Shown: positions 1 to 9,584 of the stretch, piece by piece
How the letters are laid out: each line of letters begins with the position of its first letter
Position numbering within the stretch: position 1 is the first letter of the stretch
DNA from: Phoebastria nigripes
Taxonomy: Eukaryota > Chordata > Aves > Procellariiformes > Diomedeidae
DNA length: 64,000 nt
Assembly: GCA_035582835.1 (NCBI GenBank)
Contig: JAYKAV010002375.1
Span: forward strand, 744,001 to 808,000
Direction of reading: 5' to 3'
The notes under the pieces: generated by a model
What the model saw: only the letters and a program-made list of their open reading frames with translations
Told to the model about the DNA's origin: nothing
Database searches by the model: none
Translations under genes and position numbers: made by a program

Positions 1-448
1 CTCCTGCCCAACTTGGTGTCACCTGCAAACTTACTGAGGGAGCACTCAATCCCCTCNTCCAGATCATTGATAAAGATATTGAACAAGACCAGCCCCAAAA
101 CTGAGCCCTGGGGAACACCGCTTATGACCGGCCACCAACTGGATTTAATTCCATTCACCACAACTCTCTGGGCCCGGCCNTCCAGACAGTTTTTTACCCA
201 GCGAAGAGTACACCTGTCTAAGCCGTNAGCCGCCATCTTCTCTAGGAGAATGCTGTGGGAGACAGTGTCAAAGGCTTTACTGAAGTCCAGGTAGGCCACA
301 TCCACAGCCTTCCCCTCATCCACTAGGCGGGTCACCTGGTCATAGAAGGAGATCAGGTTGGTCAAGCAGGACCTGCCTTTCATGAACCNGTGCTGGCTGG
401 GCCNGATCCCCTGGTTGTCCCGCACATGGCTTGTGAGCACCCTCAAGA
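1..448 (-). mobile_element. CR1 LINE fragment, reverse transcriptase region, broken
   Basis: Read on the minus strand, this is an open frame of about 147 codons from the reverse transcriptase of a CR1 non-LTR retrotransposon. Visible boxes are LDFSKAFDT (264-293), the GVPQGSVLG box (93-119) and the catalytic box near 15-29. That last box reads FAGDT where the family has FADDT, so one of the two catalytic aspartates is replaced by glycine and the copy should be inactive. The element's 5' end is truncated at about 448, as is usual for LINEs, and its 3' part lies beyond the left edge of the window. No stop codon is visible in the frame. Five single N bases fall within the fragment, a higher density than elsewhere, which may reflect reads from other CR1 copies. 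The family identity is firm; the subfamily cannot be stated. Confidence 0.93.
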
Positions 449-2542
449 TGAAGACAGTTGCTATCAGGAAAGCAATGTTAAATTTGGAGTTTGTGGTCTC
501 TGTCTGGTTTGAGGAAAATGCAGCTTGGTAGCTGGACACTGCACTCCTGGGATGCTTCAGTCCAGCTCCTTCTGCCTCCATATCCAACTTACTTTCTCCC
601 ATCTTTATCCTTGTCTGGGTGAGTGACTTCTTTCTGTTGCTTTAAATGACTCAAAAAATTTGACAGTTTTGCTGCCACCTCCACTTCAGGCTCACCATTC
701 TCTTCTCTGCTTGATAAAAGACGGTACCATGTACATCTCCTTCAACTGAAGATTTCTCAACTGAAGCCAATCACAACACTGTTCCCCTCCAAACACATCT
801 CAGGCAGCATGTGCTAAAAGAAATAGTGACATTGTGGAAAATATACAGATGAAGTCATATGTGTTGGTTACATGAGTCATAACTGGGATGTACATCCACA
901 GGGTTCTGAATGTTTTTAGCTAGCACTGTCAAGCATCAGGTTTCTCATTTTTTGAAATGTCCTAAAGCCATGAAATATTTCAATCTTGTCATATTGACTG
1001 ATGAATGGAGAGGTAAAACTGACACCGCCGATCATAAGGTTTTGTTGCTCTAATTCTGCACCAGATACATCAGTCACCTGAAATTAGTAGAAGTTACGTC
1101 CATAAAGATTGTTCCTGTGCATCTATGTAAAATTTGTACACAGGCTCTGCAACAGTGATGAAGGAGTGAAATCTTCCAAGACTATTTCAGTGCAGAATAT
1201 CAAACACAGCTGCTGCTACAAAGTGTGCAAGACTGATCTCCAATACAGAGTTTCAGTCAGGAAATCCACTGTTATGGGTAAGCTGTGTAGTCCCTTCCAC
1301 AGCTCCAACTTCTCTCCACAATGATCCTCAGAGTCATTTCTGTAGGGATCACTCCATCCAACCTTTGCTTTCTCATATTGCAGAATGACATCCCTACTTA
1401 TTTTAATGTTAGAGCTGAAGTGTCTCTTTTAAGTTTATGGTCAATGACTATTTAATAGAGACAGCCTGCAAAATGTTAAATACAGCATGAGTGCTCAGAC
1501 TGATTGGGAAATTATAGCATCTCAGTGCCTAAATGCCAACCATGTAGGAACCTAACCCTGGGCTTCTATGTGGTTCTAAAAAAGCCTTAGTTGCAGGGTG
1601 GATGTAGGGCTGTCCACTACACATCAAGACTCAGCTGAGCTGTAGTAACTGTCCATCGGTGCACTCTGAGCTGGTCCCAACTGTCAGGTAGCATGACTTA
1701 GCCAAAACNGCTTCATTGAGGTAAGCACTGCATTGCTTTACACTTCCAACAGCAGTCCCTCTACTTGGTAGGCTTCCTTGCAGTGCCTGTACTCTTGCAG
1801 AGAAGCCTCCCTTCATTGTCCCATACTTTAACACTAATCAAGTACTATGATTTAACAACTCTGATTTCAGAAGTCTCTGATTTCATAGGCATTGCTATCT
1901 GTAGCAGCTACGCCCGCATTTAGTTATACTGTGAAGGAAGTCAACCATATGTGCAGAGTCATGTTGCATTTATGGCATGTCAGATTAAAAAGTTCTTTGA
2001 CCTTCTTTTATCCCTCTCACAACAAATCATTGCCTGAGGATATTTTGTGCCAGATCCACAACTGATACAGCTAATCATAACAATCCCATTGCTGCCAGTA
2101 GAGCTGTGCCCTTTGGAAAGCTGGTAGGCAAATGCCATAGCTGTGAGGTTACCACTACTGCCCCAGCTCCTGTGTGCAACGGCACATGATGGTACCCTCA
2201 AGGCGTGAACACATATGTAATGAAGGCATGGGCAAGGGGGTGCAAAAAAGAAAAGCAAACGAGGATTTGAACCTTCATTGGAGTAAAAAAGATGATGCTG
2301 TGTACATGCAGGAGGGCTCAGCCAAGTGAGCTCTCTCCCTGGCATGTGCTTGTCTGTCAGGATGGGATTGCATGGGGACATTCCCAGGTCCCTAGGGTGA
2401 GAGGAGAGGCCTTGGAGACCTGGTTTATTTTCTGCTTATCTTTATTGTCATATCTAATGTGGTGGCTTACTGGGAGAGACTTAAATGACAGAAACTAATG
2501 AGTCACCTTGTTATTGCTAGTGTACTAGCACTTCAAGTGATG
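449..2542. other. Non-coding stretch, no gene recognised
   Basis: Moderately AT-rich single-copy-looking sequence. The longest frame is 133 codons on the minus strand (1980-2381) and resembles nothing known; frames of that length are expected by chance. A donor-like AAA|GTAAGT lies on the minus strand near 590, but the sequence upstream of it has no pyrimidine-rich acceptor. Nothing else is supported. Confidence 0.6.
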
Positions 2543-2558
2543 CTAGTGACGTCACTAG
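2543..2558. promoter_or_regulatory. 16-bp palindrome containing a full CRE
   Basis: The sequence CTAGTGACGTCACTAG is a perfect palindrome. Its centre, TGACGTCA (2547-2554), is the full consensus cyclic-AMP response element bound by CREB/ATF dimers. The flanks carry further CTAG and CACTTCAA/GACTTCAA pieces that partly repeat. About one perfect 16-bp palindrome is expected by chance in 64 kb, so binding is an inference. No promoter or gene start is evident beside it. Confidence 0.35.
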
Positions 2559-2560
2559 TG

Positions 2561-3873
2561 ACTTCAAATGGTTCCACCTTGTTTTGATTTGTTAGCNTAA
2601 CTACTTAGAAATTGTCTGATATTTTGAAGCACACATACAATAGTAGGTTATAGTATTCTATAGGGAGCCAGACAAATTCCAGCAAAAAAGCCTTTTGAGA
2701 TGTATATGTCCTTCAGAGATCTACACCCTGTGGAGCGTCACTGCACACAGAAAAATCAGAGCACGCAAGTCTGATGGCAAATGCTATCCTGTCAGTTCGC
2801 ACACTGCCTTTAAATCCAGCAGCTGGGGAAACCAGCACTCCAGCTAACCACAGCTACCCCTGGGAAGGCTTGTGGGCCACAACCAGTGGAAGTGTACAAA
2901 GGGGAAGAGGAGCCCTTGTGTCCATACGCACAGTGAGACAGTGCCCAGCATGCAGGCTGTTGCACTCTGTGCCAGCTCTCTGCTGGGTCCAACCCAAATG
3001 AGCGGGGTGATCCTGAGGTAAGAGACAATGCAGTTTGCATTTGAGGGAACTGACTGGAAACCTTGGGCTCATGCAAATGCCAGAGGGGAGCCAACCTTGG
3101 CCATGCAGGACCAGAGGCCTCCAGGTCCCCGAGCTGCACACAGAGCTTGCAGAGAGCCTCACGCAGGACAGCTGACAGCCCCATTGCACCATGTCTCATT
3201 TGCCCATGTCCTCATGACAGCCAAGGGCCAGCTAAGGTGTGGCAGCATAAGTCTGGTGGCCAGGAGCTTGTACCTCTGGTTTTGCTACCCCTCCAGCCAG
3301 CCCACTATGACAACTCTGCAAGCACCTCTCTTCTCCCAGGAGGAAGTAAAGCAGCAATCAACCAGTGCCAACCTCAGCGTTACCTCTCCCTGACCTAAGG
3401 AGGCTGACCCGTGGGCTCTAGGTCTGCTTCTTATCAGTTAGGAGGTACCATTCAGGACATCGACATGGAACCTGATAGTGGCTCAGCTGCAGAACCCATA
3501 TCAGCAGTACAGACCTCATGTTGCAGCATGGCTCCTATCTGCAGTGGAAAGGTCAGAGGAAACATCTTGTTCTTAAAAAGGGGCACCTCCATAGTAGCCA
3601 TTTGTGATAAACGCAAATGTGGCATGTCAGGTTATCAAGGACTTGTTATCTTTCNACATGGTGGAGGGGTGGAGTTGTTTCCTCATGCCTAAGAGAGAAT
3701 TGGTCTGCAGCACCCACCACCCTGAGTTACAAACACACTCTTCAGTCCCATCNGCACCTTCAGACTCCTCCCCATAGCAATGAGCTGAGCCCCACAGCCC
3801 CCCTGTCGGCATGGCCACCTCCACCTCTGCCTTCCTACGCAGCACAGCTGCACTGCCTTGGTCCTAGCTTATT
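2561..3873. other. GC-richer patch with overlapping chance frames
   Basis: Between about 2774 and 3398 the sequence becomes GC-richer and several frames of 75-129 codons overlap on both strands, the usual sign of low stop-codon density rather than a gene. A donor-like GAG|GTAAGA sits at 3017/3018 on the plus strand, but no convincing acceptor or conserved protein goes with it. The patch could be an intron or a diverged exon. No function is assigned. Confidence 0.45.
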
Positions 3874-3893
3874 TTAAGGTCCCTTAAGGTCCC
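3874..3893. repeat. 10-bp tandem duplication
   Basis: TTAAGGTCCC occurs twice with no gap, probably a small slippage or duplication event. Confidence 0.85.
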
Positions 3894-3894
3894 T

Positions 3895-4925
3895 CAGTCA
3901 CAAGTTATTAGACATGAGTTCTAAAATGCTACAGGGAAATCAGAAGGTGGTAGAGAAGAAACACAGCACCATGAAGAAAGTTGACTCCTTCCCAGCCAGA
4001 GCCAGAACAGCCCTGTAGTCCCCAGAACTGTTAGTCACTCCTGGACAGACAAATTAATTCCAAAGGCCAAGCAGAAATTACTTGGCTGCTATTTATAACA
4101 GCTTTCTGTCATTTGTAATAGGAACAGGAATTGAAACGTAGGCCAGACCCAGACTGGATAAGTGAAACGTGTTTAATGCTGATTCTCTGCTTTTGTGTCC
4201 TGCAGTGGCTGTGTAATATTCTGCAAACTTTTATATTTATTCTCTGTTCTTATGAGGGTTTTTTTATATGATCGCATGTTATATGAACTATTTAAGTATA
4301 GACGTTTTATACAGGAAAGATTTTTTACTTTTTTCTGTAAGTAGAGAATCCCTTGTCCTCTCTGGCAAAGTCAGGACGTGGTTCAGAACAAGGGAGGAAC
4401 AAATCAGTCATCCTCTGCCACACAGTGTTTTAGTCTTATTGGACAGAAGGCAAAAACCTGCCTGTTTGTGGTTGTAAAGGAAGCTTTCAAAACAGATGTT
4501 TTACAGCTGCCCAGACCTTTTCCTGACATGCAGCACAACTCATAACTCCTTCCTCCCATTATGTGAGATATCATTTTGTTTTACAGACTTAAAGGTACAA
4601 ATAGCTCCATAGATCTTGTAGTCTAACCACAACTCTAACACACCACACAGTTTCATCCAGTTGTACCTGGTCAGATCTCAACAGCGTGTTGCACACAGGT
4701 GTATTTTCCATCTAGTCTTGTTTGACTTCTTCATTCAAAACAACAGAGAAGTCATTTCAGCCATTCCTTTTCCGGTAGATAATCACTGTTGCTGTTACAC
4801 CTGTGTCTTACTGCTAACTTAGAAAAGGAATTTTTCCAAANGTGAATAACCACAAATCACTCTAAATCATTTTTTCTACCACTTTTCTGGGAGATGCCTA
4901 ATTATAAATGGCTTAAAAAGCTTTG
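3895..4925. other. Non-coding stretch, no gene recognised
   Basis: AT-rich sequence with T runs near 4260-4340. It lies downstream of the candidate minus-strand exon at 4932-4992, so it would be the start of that gene's first intron if the exon is real. No second exon could be picked out here. Confidence 0.55.
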
Positions 4926-4931
4926 GCTTAC

Positions 4932-4992
4932 CTGAATTTTCCGTACACATCATCACCCTAAGAGCAACTACTACAACCAAGACTTGCAACAT
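4932..4992 (-). CDS. Candidate first coding exon with signal-peptide-like start (unproven)
   Basis: On the minus strand an ATG at 4992-4990 opens 20 codons plus one base, ending at a strong donor, CAG|GTAAGC (exon end 4932). The short peptide begins MLQVLVVVVALRVMM, a hydrophobic run followed by polar residues, resembling a secretory signal peptide. An in-frame extension upstream has no nearer ATG. The ATG context is weak, with no purine at -3. Placement behind a CCAAT box and a TATA-like box (next entry) favours a real first exon in phase 1, whose later exons would lie further left. No downstream exon or homologue was recognised. The alternative is chance, because hydrophobic 15-mers and GTAAG sites are common. 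I infer rather than see that it is coding. Confidence 0.2.
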
Positions 4993-5029
4993 ACAGTGCA
5001 GAAGACTGAATGGGTTCCAGTCTCTTTGG

Positions 5030-5090
5030 GTTTTTATTTCTATTATAACACTTGCACAAAGCAGGGACAAAGCGGGGGACTATTGGCGGA
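5030..5090 (-). promoter_or_regulatory. Candidate promoter: CCAAT box and TATA-like box
   Basis: On the minus strand a CCAAT box (5086-5082, within CCGCCAATAG) is followed about 35 bp later by TATAATA (5047-5041). A start site roughly 30 bp further on would fall near 5015, about 20 bp before the ATG at 4992. Sequence upstream to about 5270 is GC-richer, with several CpGs. Order and spacing fit a classical TATA/CCAAT promoter. Each motif alone is common by chance. Confidence 0.22.
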
Positions 5091-5902
5091 CGTGGGCAGC
5101 AGAACGCTATGGGGAGTGGGCTGCCAATTGCCCAGGTCCAGGGGCTAAATCCCTTTTGCGCTCAGATATCCCAGGAGTGACCAGGATCCCGCTGGGCTAA
5201 TACAGCGCACAAACCTGGACTTGCAGCAGTCTGCCTGTGCTGCTGAGTGCTCACTGTCTATGCTAGGACTGCCCCAAAGTTCATGAAACTGGAGAGCAAG
5301 CTGATTTTAGGCCAGTCTAGTTCCTCTCTGAGTTGACATGATCATGGTTGTAANCTGCAGGTTTAACAGCCCTTGTTCACTAGCAAATGTTCAAAATTGG
5401 GTAGGGATATTGGCTGAATCACATCAGTTAACCACTTTTGTCTAGTTATTAGATTCTGCTTCTATTTATTAATCTATATTTATAGAATATACACATACAT
5501 GTAAACACCAACTGCAGTAGCTATTTTGTGCATTCAACTTGCAGCAACATTTTCCCTCAAAAGAGAAGAGAAGAAAAATCATTTATATTTCCGCTTCTTA
5601 TCTGCTTACAGGGTATGGAGTCTCTTACCTTTATGTTTAGGTCTATGCACAGCCCTTCATTAGGAGTCACACAGATCTGCTCTACGTGTCACCAGGTCAA
5701 CCCAAACAAGCTCTCAAAGGCATTGTGCTCAGGCTAGTACAGTCACATTGCTGAAGATACAGGGCTTGCAAAGAGAGTTGTTTTCTATCCAGCTGATTTG
5801 TAATGCTGGTGGGGTGAACACAGATCTGTGCAAAACATACACAGATGAACTACTCTTGAATGTACTGCTGAAGACAAGCCTGGATACGGTCTTTACTCAG
5901 AT
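5091..5902. other. GC-richer flank then AT-rich spacer
   Basis: To about 5270 the sequence is GC-richer with scattered CpGs, and would be the upstream flank of the candidate minus-strand promoter. From 5290 onward it is ordinary AT-rich sequence with no recognisable gene. Confidence 0.5.
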
Positions 5903-6553
5903 ATGAATATGAGTCAGCGGTGCACCCTTGCAGTGATGGACTGCATATTGGGCTGCATAAGAAAAAGTGTAGCCAGCAGGCTAAGGAAAGTGATTATTCC
6001 CCTCTGTGGAGCACTTCTGAGGCCACACTGGAGTACTGTGTCCAGTTTTGGATCCCCTGGTACAAGAGAGGTACTGGGAAACTGGGGTAGGTCCAGCAGA
6101 GGACCACCAAGATGGCCGGGGCTGGAGCACACGATGTACAAGGAGAGGCTGAGAGAGCTGGGCCTGCTCAGCCTGGAGAAGGTCAAGGAGAGTCCTTAAT
6201 GCTGTCTACACCTACCTAGTGGGTGCTTGTAGAGTAGGTGGAGCCAAACTCTCCTCAAGAAGTGCACAGCAACAGGATGTGTGGCAACAAACACAAGCTG
6301 CGACAAGGGAGATTCCAGTTAGATATTAGGAAAACTTTTTCACCATGGGAGCAGTCGAACATTGGAATAGGTTGCCCAGAGAGGCTGTGAAATCTCCATC
6401 CTTGAAATGATTCAACACTAGAGTGGACAAGGCCCTGAGCAAACCGATCTAACTTGGCACTTTTGTTGCTCTGAGCAGGGGTGGGAATAGGTGCTCTCCT
6501 GAATTTCCTTCCTACCAGAGGAAGGAAGGAATTGGATTGCTCTGTGGTTCTGT
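5903..6553 (+). mobile_element. Old CR1 LINE 3' segment, decayed
   Basis: On the plus strand this matches the end of the CR1 reverse-transcriptase frame and its 3' tail. The part after the catalytic domain is still readable (NMSQ, then SVASRLRKVIIPL, then LLRPHW). The later pieces (LRELGLLSLEK, then RQGRFQLDIRK and the NRLPREAV-like region) are in different frames and separated by deletions. The tail after about 6440 ends near CTCTGTGGTTCTGT, an older-subfamily type of CR1 end. Frameshifts, stops and internal loss mark it as much older than the copy at 25430-25973. It is 5'-truncated at or just before 5903. A 164-codon frame on the opposite strand across it is a shadow. Confidence 0.9.
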
Positions 6554-8270
6554 ATTTCAGAATTGAACGATAGGACCACTGTTGAAACACAATCCTCATT
6601 TGCACAAATTTGAAGCAGATATTTTCATCTGATGAATGTTGTCTTGATATATATAGTGTTCTGTGGATAGCACAATAATGTAAATGTAAAACTTCAGTAA
6701 AATAAATGGAGTTAAGATATTGATGGGATAACTCCCAGTGCAAGATCATATCTTTCCAAGTCGGATCTTAAATGTGAAATTTCCACCTAAATGAGCAATA
6801 AAAGAACAGCCACCTCAAATCCAACTAGTGTTCTACCTAGATCAGTTTTTGTCTTCACTAGCAACTACTTTTTTCTGCAATTTATGAGAGTACCAGAAAA
6901 CCCCAAAAGTTAACTGGTGCAGAGTGGAGGTGTCTTCCCCATCACTACTGATGAAGGATCATTTTCTGTCCCAAAAATGTTGGGTGAGACCTCCAAGATC
7001 TTTGTAACTTTTAGAATATAATTGAGGAATCATATATTATATGTAACCACATCACAAAAACCATGGCGTAACTTAGCTGAAATAGTTATCCTTGTTACAT
7101 GATTAAAAAATCAGAATCCAATCCACACTAACTTGGCTGAGAACCTTTAAAGACTGCTAGGCCAACATCCACATCAATTTTTAAATTCGTGGATCCACAT
7201 TAAGACCTCCTAAATGTCATCCAAGACCCTAGGCTTAATATTTCACATTGGCTGGCTCTCTGTTTTCNAAGTTACCTTGGCATAAGATATAGTAGAGTCT
7301 GTGATTAAGGTGTAATGTGGGGTGATCTATTAGTTCTTTTTTTTTATTTTACTTGTTGACTCACTAGGTTCCACACTGCATCAGGGCTAGCCAGCTTCAG
7401 TAACTTCTATTTACAGCAGCAGCATCTTTATTAACTGACTGAGTGCATAATTTCTTCAGATGCCCTTTAATCAGCAAACTTTTTCAAAATTCTCTCATGC
7501 TGTCAGCTTAGTAATAACTTCATGAGCTATTTTATTTTTCTCTGAAGAAAAGCAAATGCTTCTGAAGACCGACAGGTTAAATGCAAAATCGAGCAAATTA
7601 GTGCCAGCATTACAGATCTAGAATTCCAGCTGCTTTTCACAAAATTGCCCTCAATTTCCTGCATTTTCAGATTATTATTTCTTATACTTGTACCATCCTA
7701 TTATTATTGTACAAAAAGAAGAAAAAGTAGCTGGCTGAGGGATAAAAAGAAAAGTTAATGGAAGAGAAAGGATGTGCAGTTTATTTCTGCACACTGGGTT
7801 GCAGTGGAATTCCTAAAATGATCCTTAAAATAAAATAAAATACAGATAGCAAATATAAATATCAAAATACAGACTCATATTTCTTCAAGGTTTCAAGTGT
7901 ATCCAGCATTTTGCCTCAAATCCATATACTTAATTAAAAAATGTTTCTTCCTTTCTCACATGAATGTAACTCTAGGCTCAGTACTGTGTTTCNTATTCAG
8001 AAAATAGGAAATAACATTGAGTTTAGTGGGAGCAGTATGTTTATGCATGGATGGCAGAATCTGGATTTTTCATTAGTAGGTCTGACTGATGGGAGAAGAA
8101 TTTTTTTGGAGGGTAGAAATAAAAATATTAAATGTTACCAGCTGCAAGAATGTCACTTTGCAAGAGTTGTTGATTGCTGAATATACAATGAAATAGTTAT
8201 GTGCATGGCTTCTTTAAATGTGTATGCAAAGTCATANACATGTATGGAAGATATGGCTTTAGAATGTGGA
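6554..8270. other. AT-rich non-coding stretch
   Basis: No gene recognised. The part at about 7480-7640 contains POU-like (ATGCAAAAT) and ATTA-type sites in an even, low-repeat sequence, the flavour of conserved vertebrate non-coding DNA, but conservation cannot be judged from one genome. Confidence 0.5.
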
Positions 8271-8302
8271 AATGAATATATGAATATATGAAATGAATAT
8301 AT
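8271..8302. repeat. ATGAATAT-type short tandem repeat
   Basis: Imperfect units of AATGAATAT and ATGAATAT are repeated about four times, ending in ATGTAAATG. It is a simple AT-rich repeat. Confidence 0.8.
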
Positions 8303-8409
8303 GTAAATGTAATCTGGATTTTCTTTTATTCTTAAAATCAGAGAGATCTTCAAATGAATATTTATGATTTGCGCAAACATCTCATACAGTTATTAGGTCT
8401 ATTTCTTTT

Positions 8410-8680
8410 CTTTAAGCTTGTAAAATGATTTATCCTGCTGACGGTGAAAGATTTAGCATCAGAGGTCTGCCCTCATTGTCAGGCAGCACAATAAGCAGTG
8501 ACTACATCACTCTCATTTGATGAAGATATATTAAAATCTTCAAGCTATTTTTCAGTTGCTTTTGCTGCTCTTTTGATGAAATGTGAAAGAGGAGTGCAGC
8601 AGAAAAACAACGCAGCCAGCCAATATCATGCACCTTAATGCAGAATTAATGCTTATTAATTTTTGAGACATAAGTCTAGA
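8410..8680. promoter_or_regulatory. Candidate conserved non-coding element (inferred)
   Basis: This segment has no repeats and no open frame. It is dense in homeodomain-type cores (ATTAATGCTTATTAAT near 8646-8661, ATATATTAAAAT), a CAATAAG site and TGATGAAG/TGATGAAA pieces. Such mixtures are typical of developmental enhancers in gene-poor vertebrate regions. This is pattern recognition only; AT-rich sequence yields many such sites by chance. Confidence 0.15.
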
Positions 8681-8980
8681 GGTGTACTTTTTGTGCTGGG
8701 CATTGTGCCACTGGTTAGTTTTAAATGACATTTTGATTGATTTGAATNAATTTCTAAATAACCACTAAATTAGATTTATGGTATTTATTTATTCGCTTAG
8801 TGAACAGAGACCGGTTCTACCATTAAGGCATGTTTCTACTGACCAGCAACAAACAGTGTACTAGATATTCCTTCTTTTATAAATGTATAAATTAAGGTGT
8901 GGCAAACATTAGGGCTTGAATGCGGTTCCTAATCTCTCAGTTTTGAGCTCTGGAATGTGAAGATCCTGGTTTTAGATAAC

Positions 8981-9012
8981 AATATAAATACCAAATAATA
9001 TAAATACCAAAT
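8981..9012. repeat. Perfect 16-bp tandem duplication
   Basis: AATATAAATACCAAAT is present twice in direct succession (8981-8996 and 8997-9012). Confidence 0.92.
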
Positions 9013-9150
9013 CTAGTCAGTCTAAAATTCATAAACATGTGTTTGTCTTCTGAAGTTGAGCAAATGAAGTTCTCCCTCTGGTCTGAAGGTGCCCTTTTAG
9101 CTGGCTGACAAGATTCATTCTGACTACCTGATGCTGGTAGCTCTCTTACA

Positions 9151-9412
9151 GCGCGTTGATAGACTTGAGCTTCGCATCTCAAGTCTCAGTCTTAGGTGTG
9201 GAGCAGCACAAGGAGCCGCAAAGCGGCTTGCCCCAAGCCCTCTGGCACGCGTCAGGGGGAATCGCAGGGCCTCTTCCCTCCAGCCTTGTCCGCTCTCAGG
9301 GAAAGAGGAGGATGGGTCTGTGCAAATGGACCTGAGCTCTGCCGTGAATGTGCTTCTGAATCAGGTCTGCTCTGCGGTGGTGCAGGTTACAGCAGTGACA
9401 GGGCGAGCTCAG
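9151..9412. promoter_or_regulatory. CpG-rich patch
   Basis: About a dozen CpG dinucleotides lie in roughly 260 bp of GC-rich sequence, for example GCGCG near 9152 and CACGCG near 9246-9251. By rough count the CpG observed/expected ratio is near the usual island threshold. Two overlapping plus-strand frames (95 and 90 codons) run through it without recognisable homology. It could be a small CpG island, an old exon or simply a local GC rise. Confidence 0.25.
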
Positions 9413-9555
9413 GTCTAGCTGTACATAACTGTACAGGTACAGCCTTGGTCAACACTCTCAGATCTTGACAGGTGTATCAGCAGGGAGCGTGGTAGCTAAC
9501 TGGGGGAAACTGGCATTTCTCGCTTGTTCTACAGTAATTTCCCCTCAACATGCAC

Positions 9556-9584
9556 TCCCCCTCCTCCTCCTCCCCCCCCCTTCC
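9556..9584. repeat. CTC/poly-C pyrimidine tract
   Basis: CCCC, then CTCCTCCTCCT, then nine C and TTCC form an uninterrupted pyrimidine tract followed by AG, a sequence that could also act as a polypyrimidine tract. No exon is seen after it. Confidence 0.8.

Noticed and set aside
13..294. 93-codon plus-strand frame at the left edge
   Set aside because: It is the antisense shadow of the CR1 reverse-transcriptase frame.
588..640. Short minus-strand exon ending at AAA|GTAAGT near 590
   Set aside because: The frame before the donor reads well, but the only nearby AG lacks a pyrimidine tract.
3071..3078. Octamer ATGCAAAT (also at 60577-60584)
   Set aside because: Two 8-bp matches in 64 kb is the chance expectation.
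6255..6749. 164-codon minus-strand frame
   Set aside because: Most of it lies antisense to the CR1 segment at 5903-6553 and shows no protein family.
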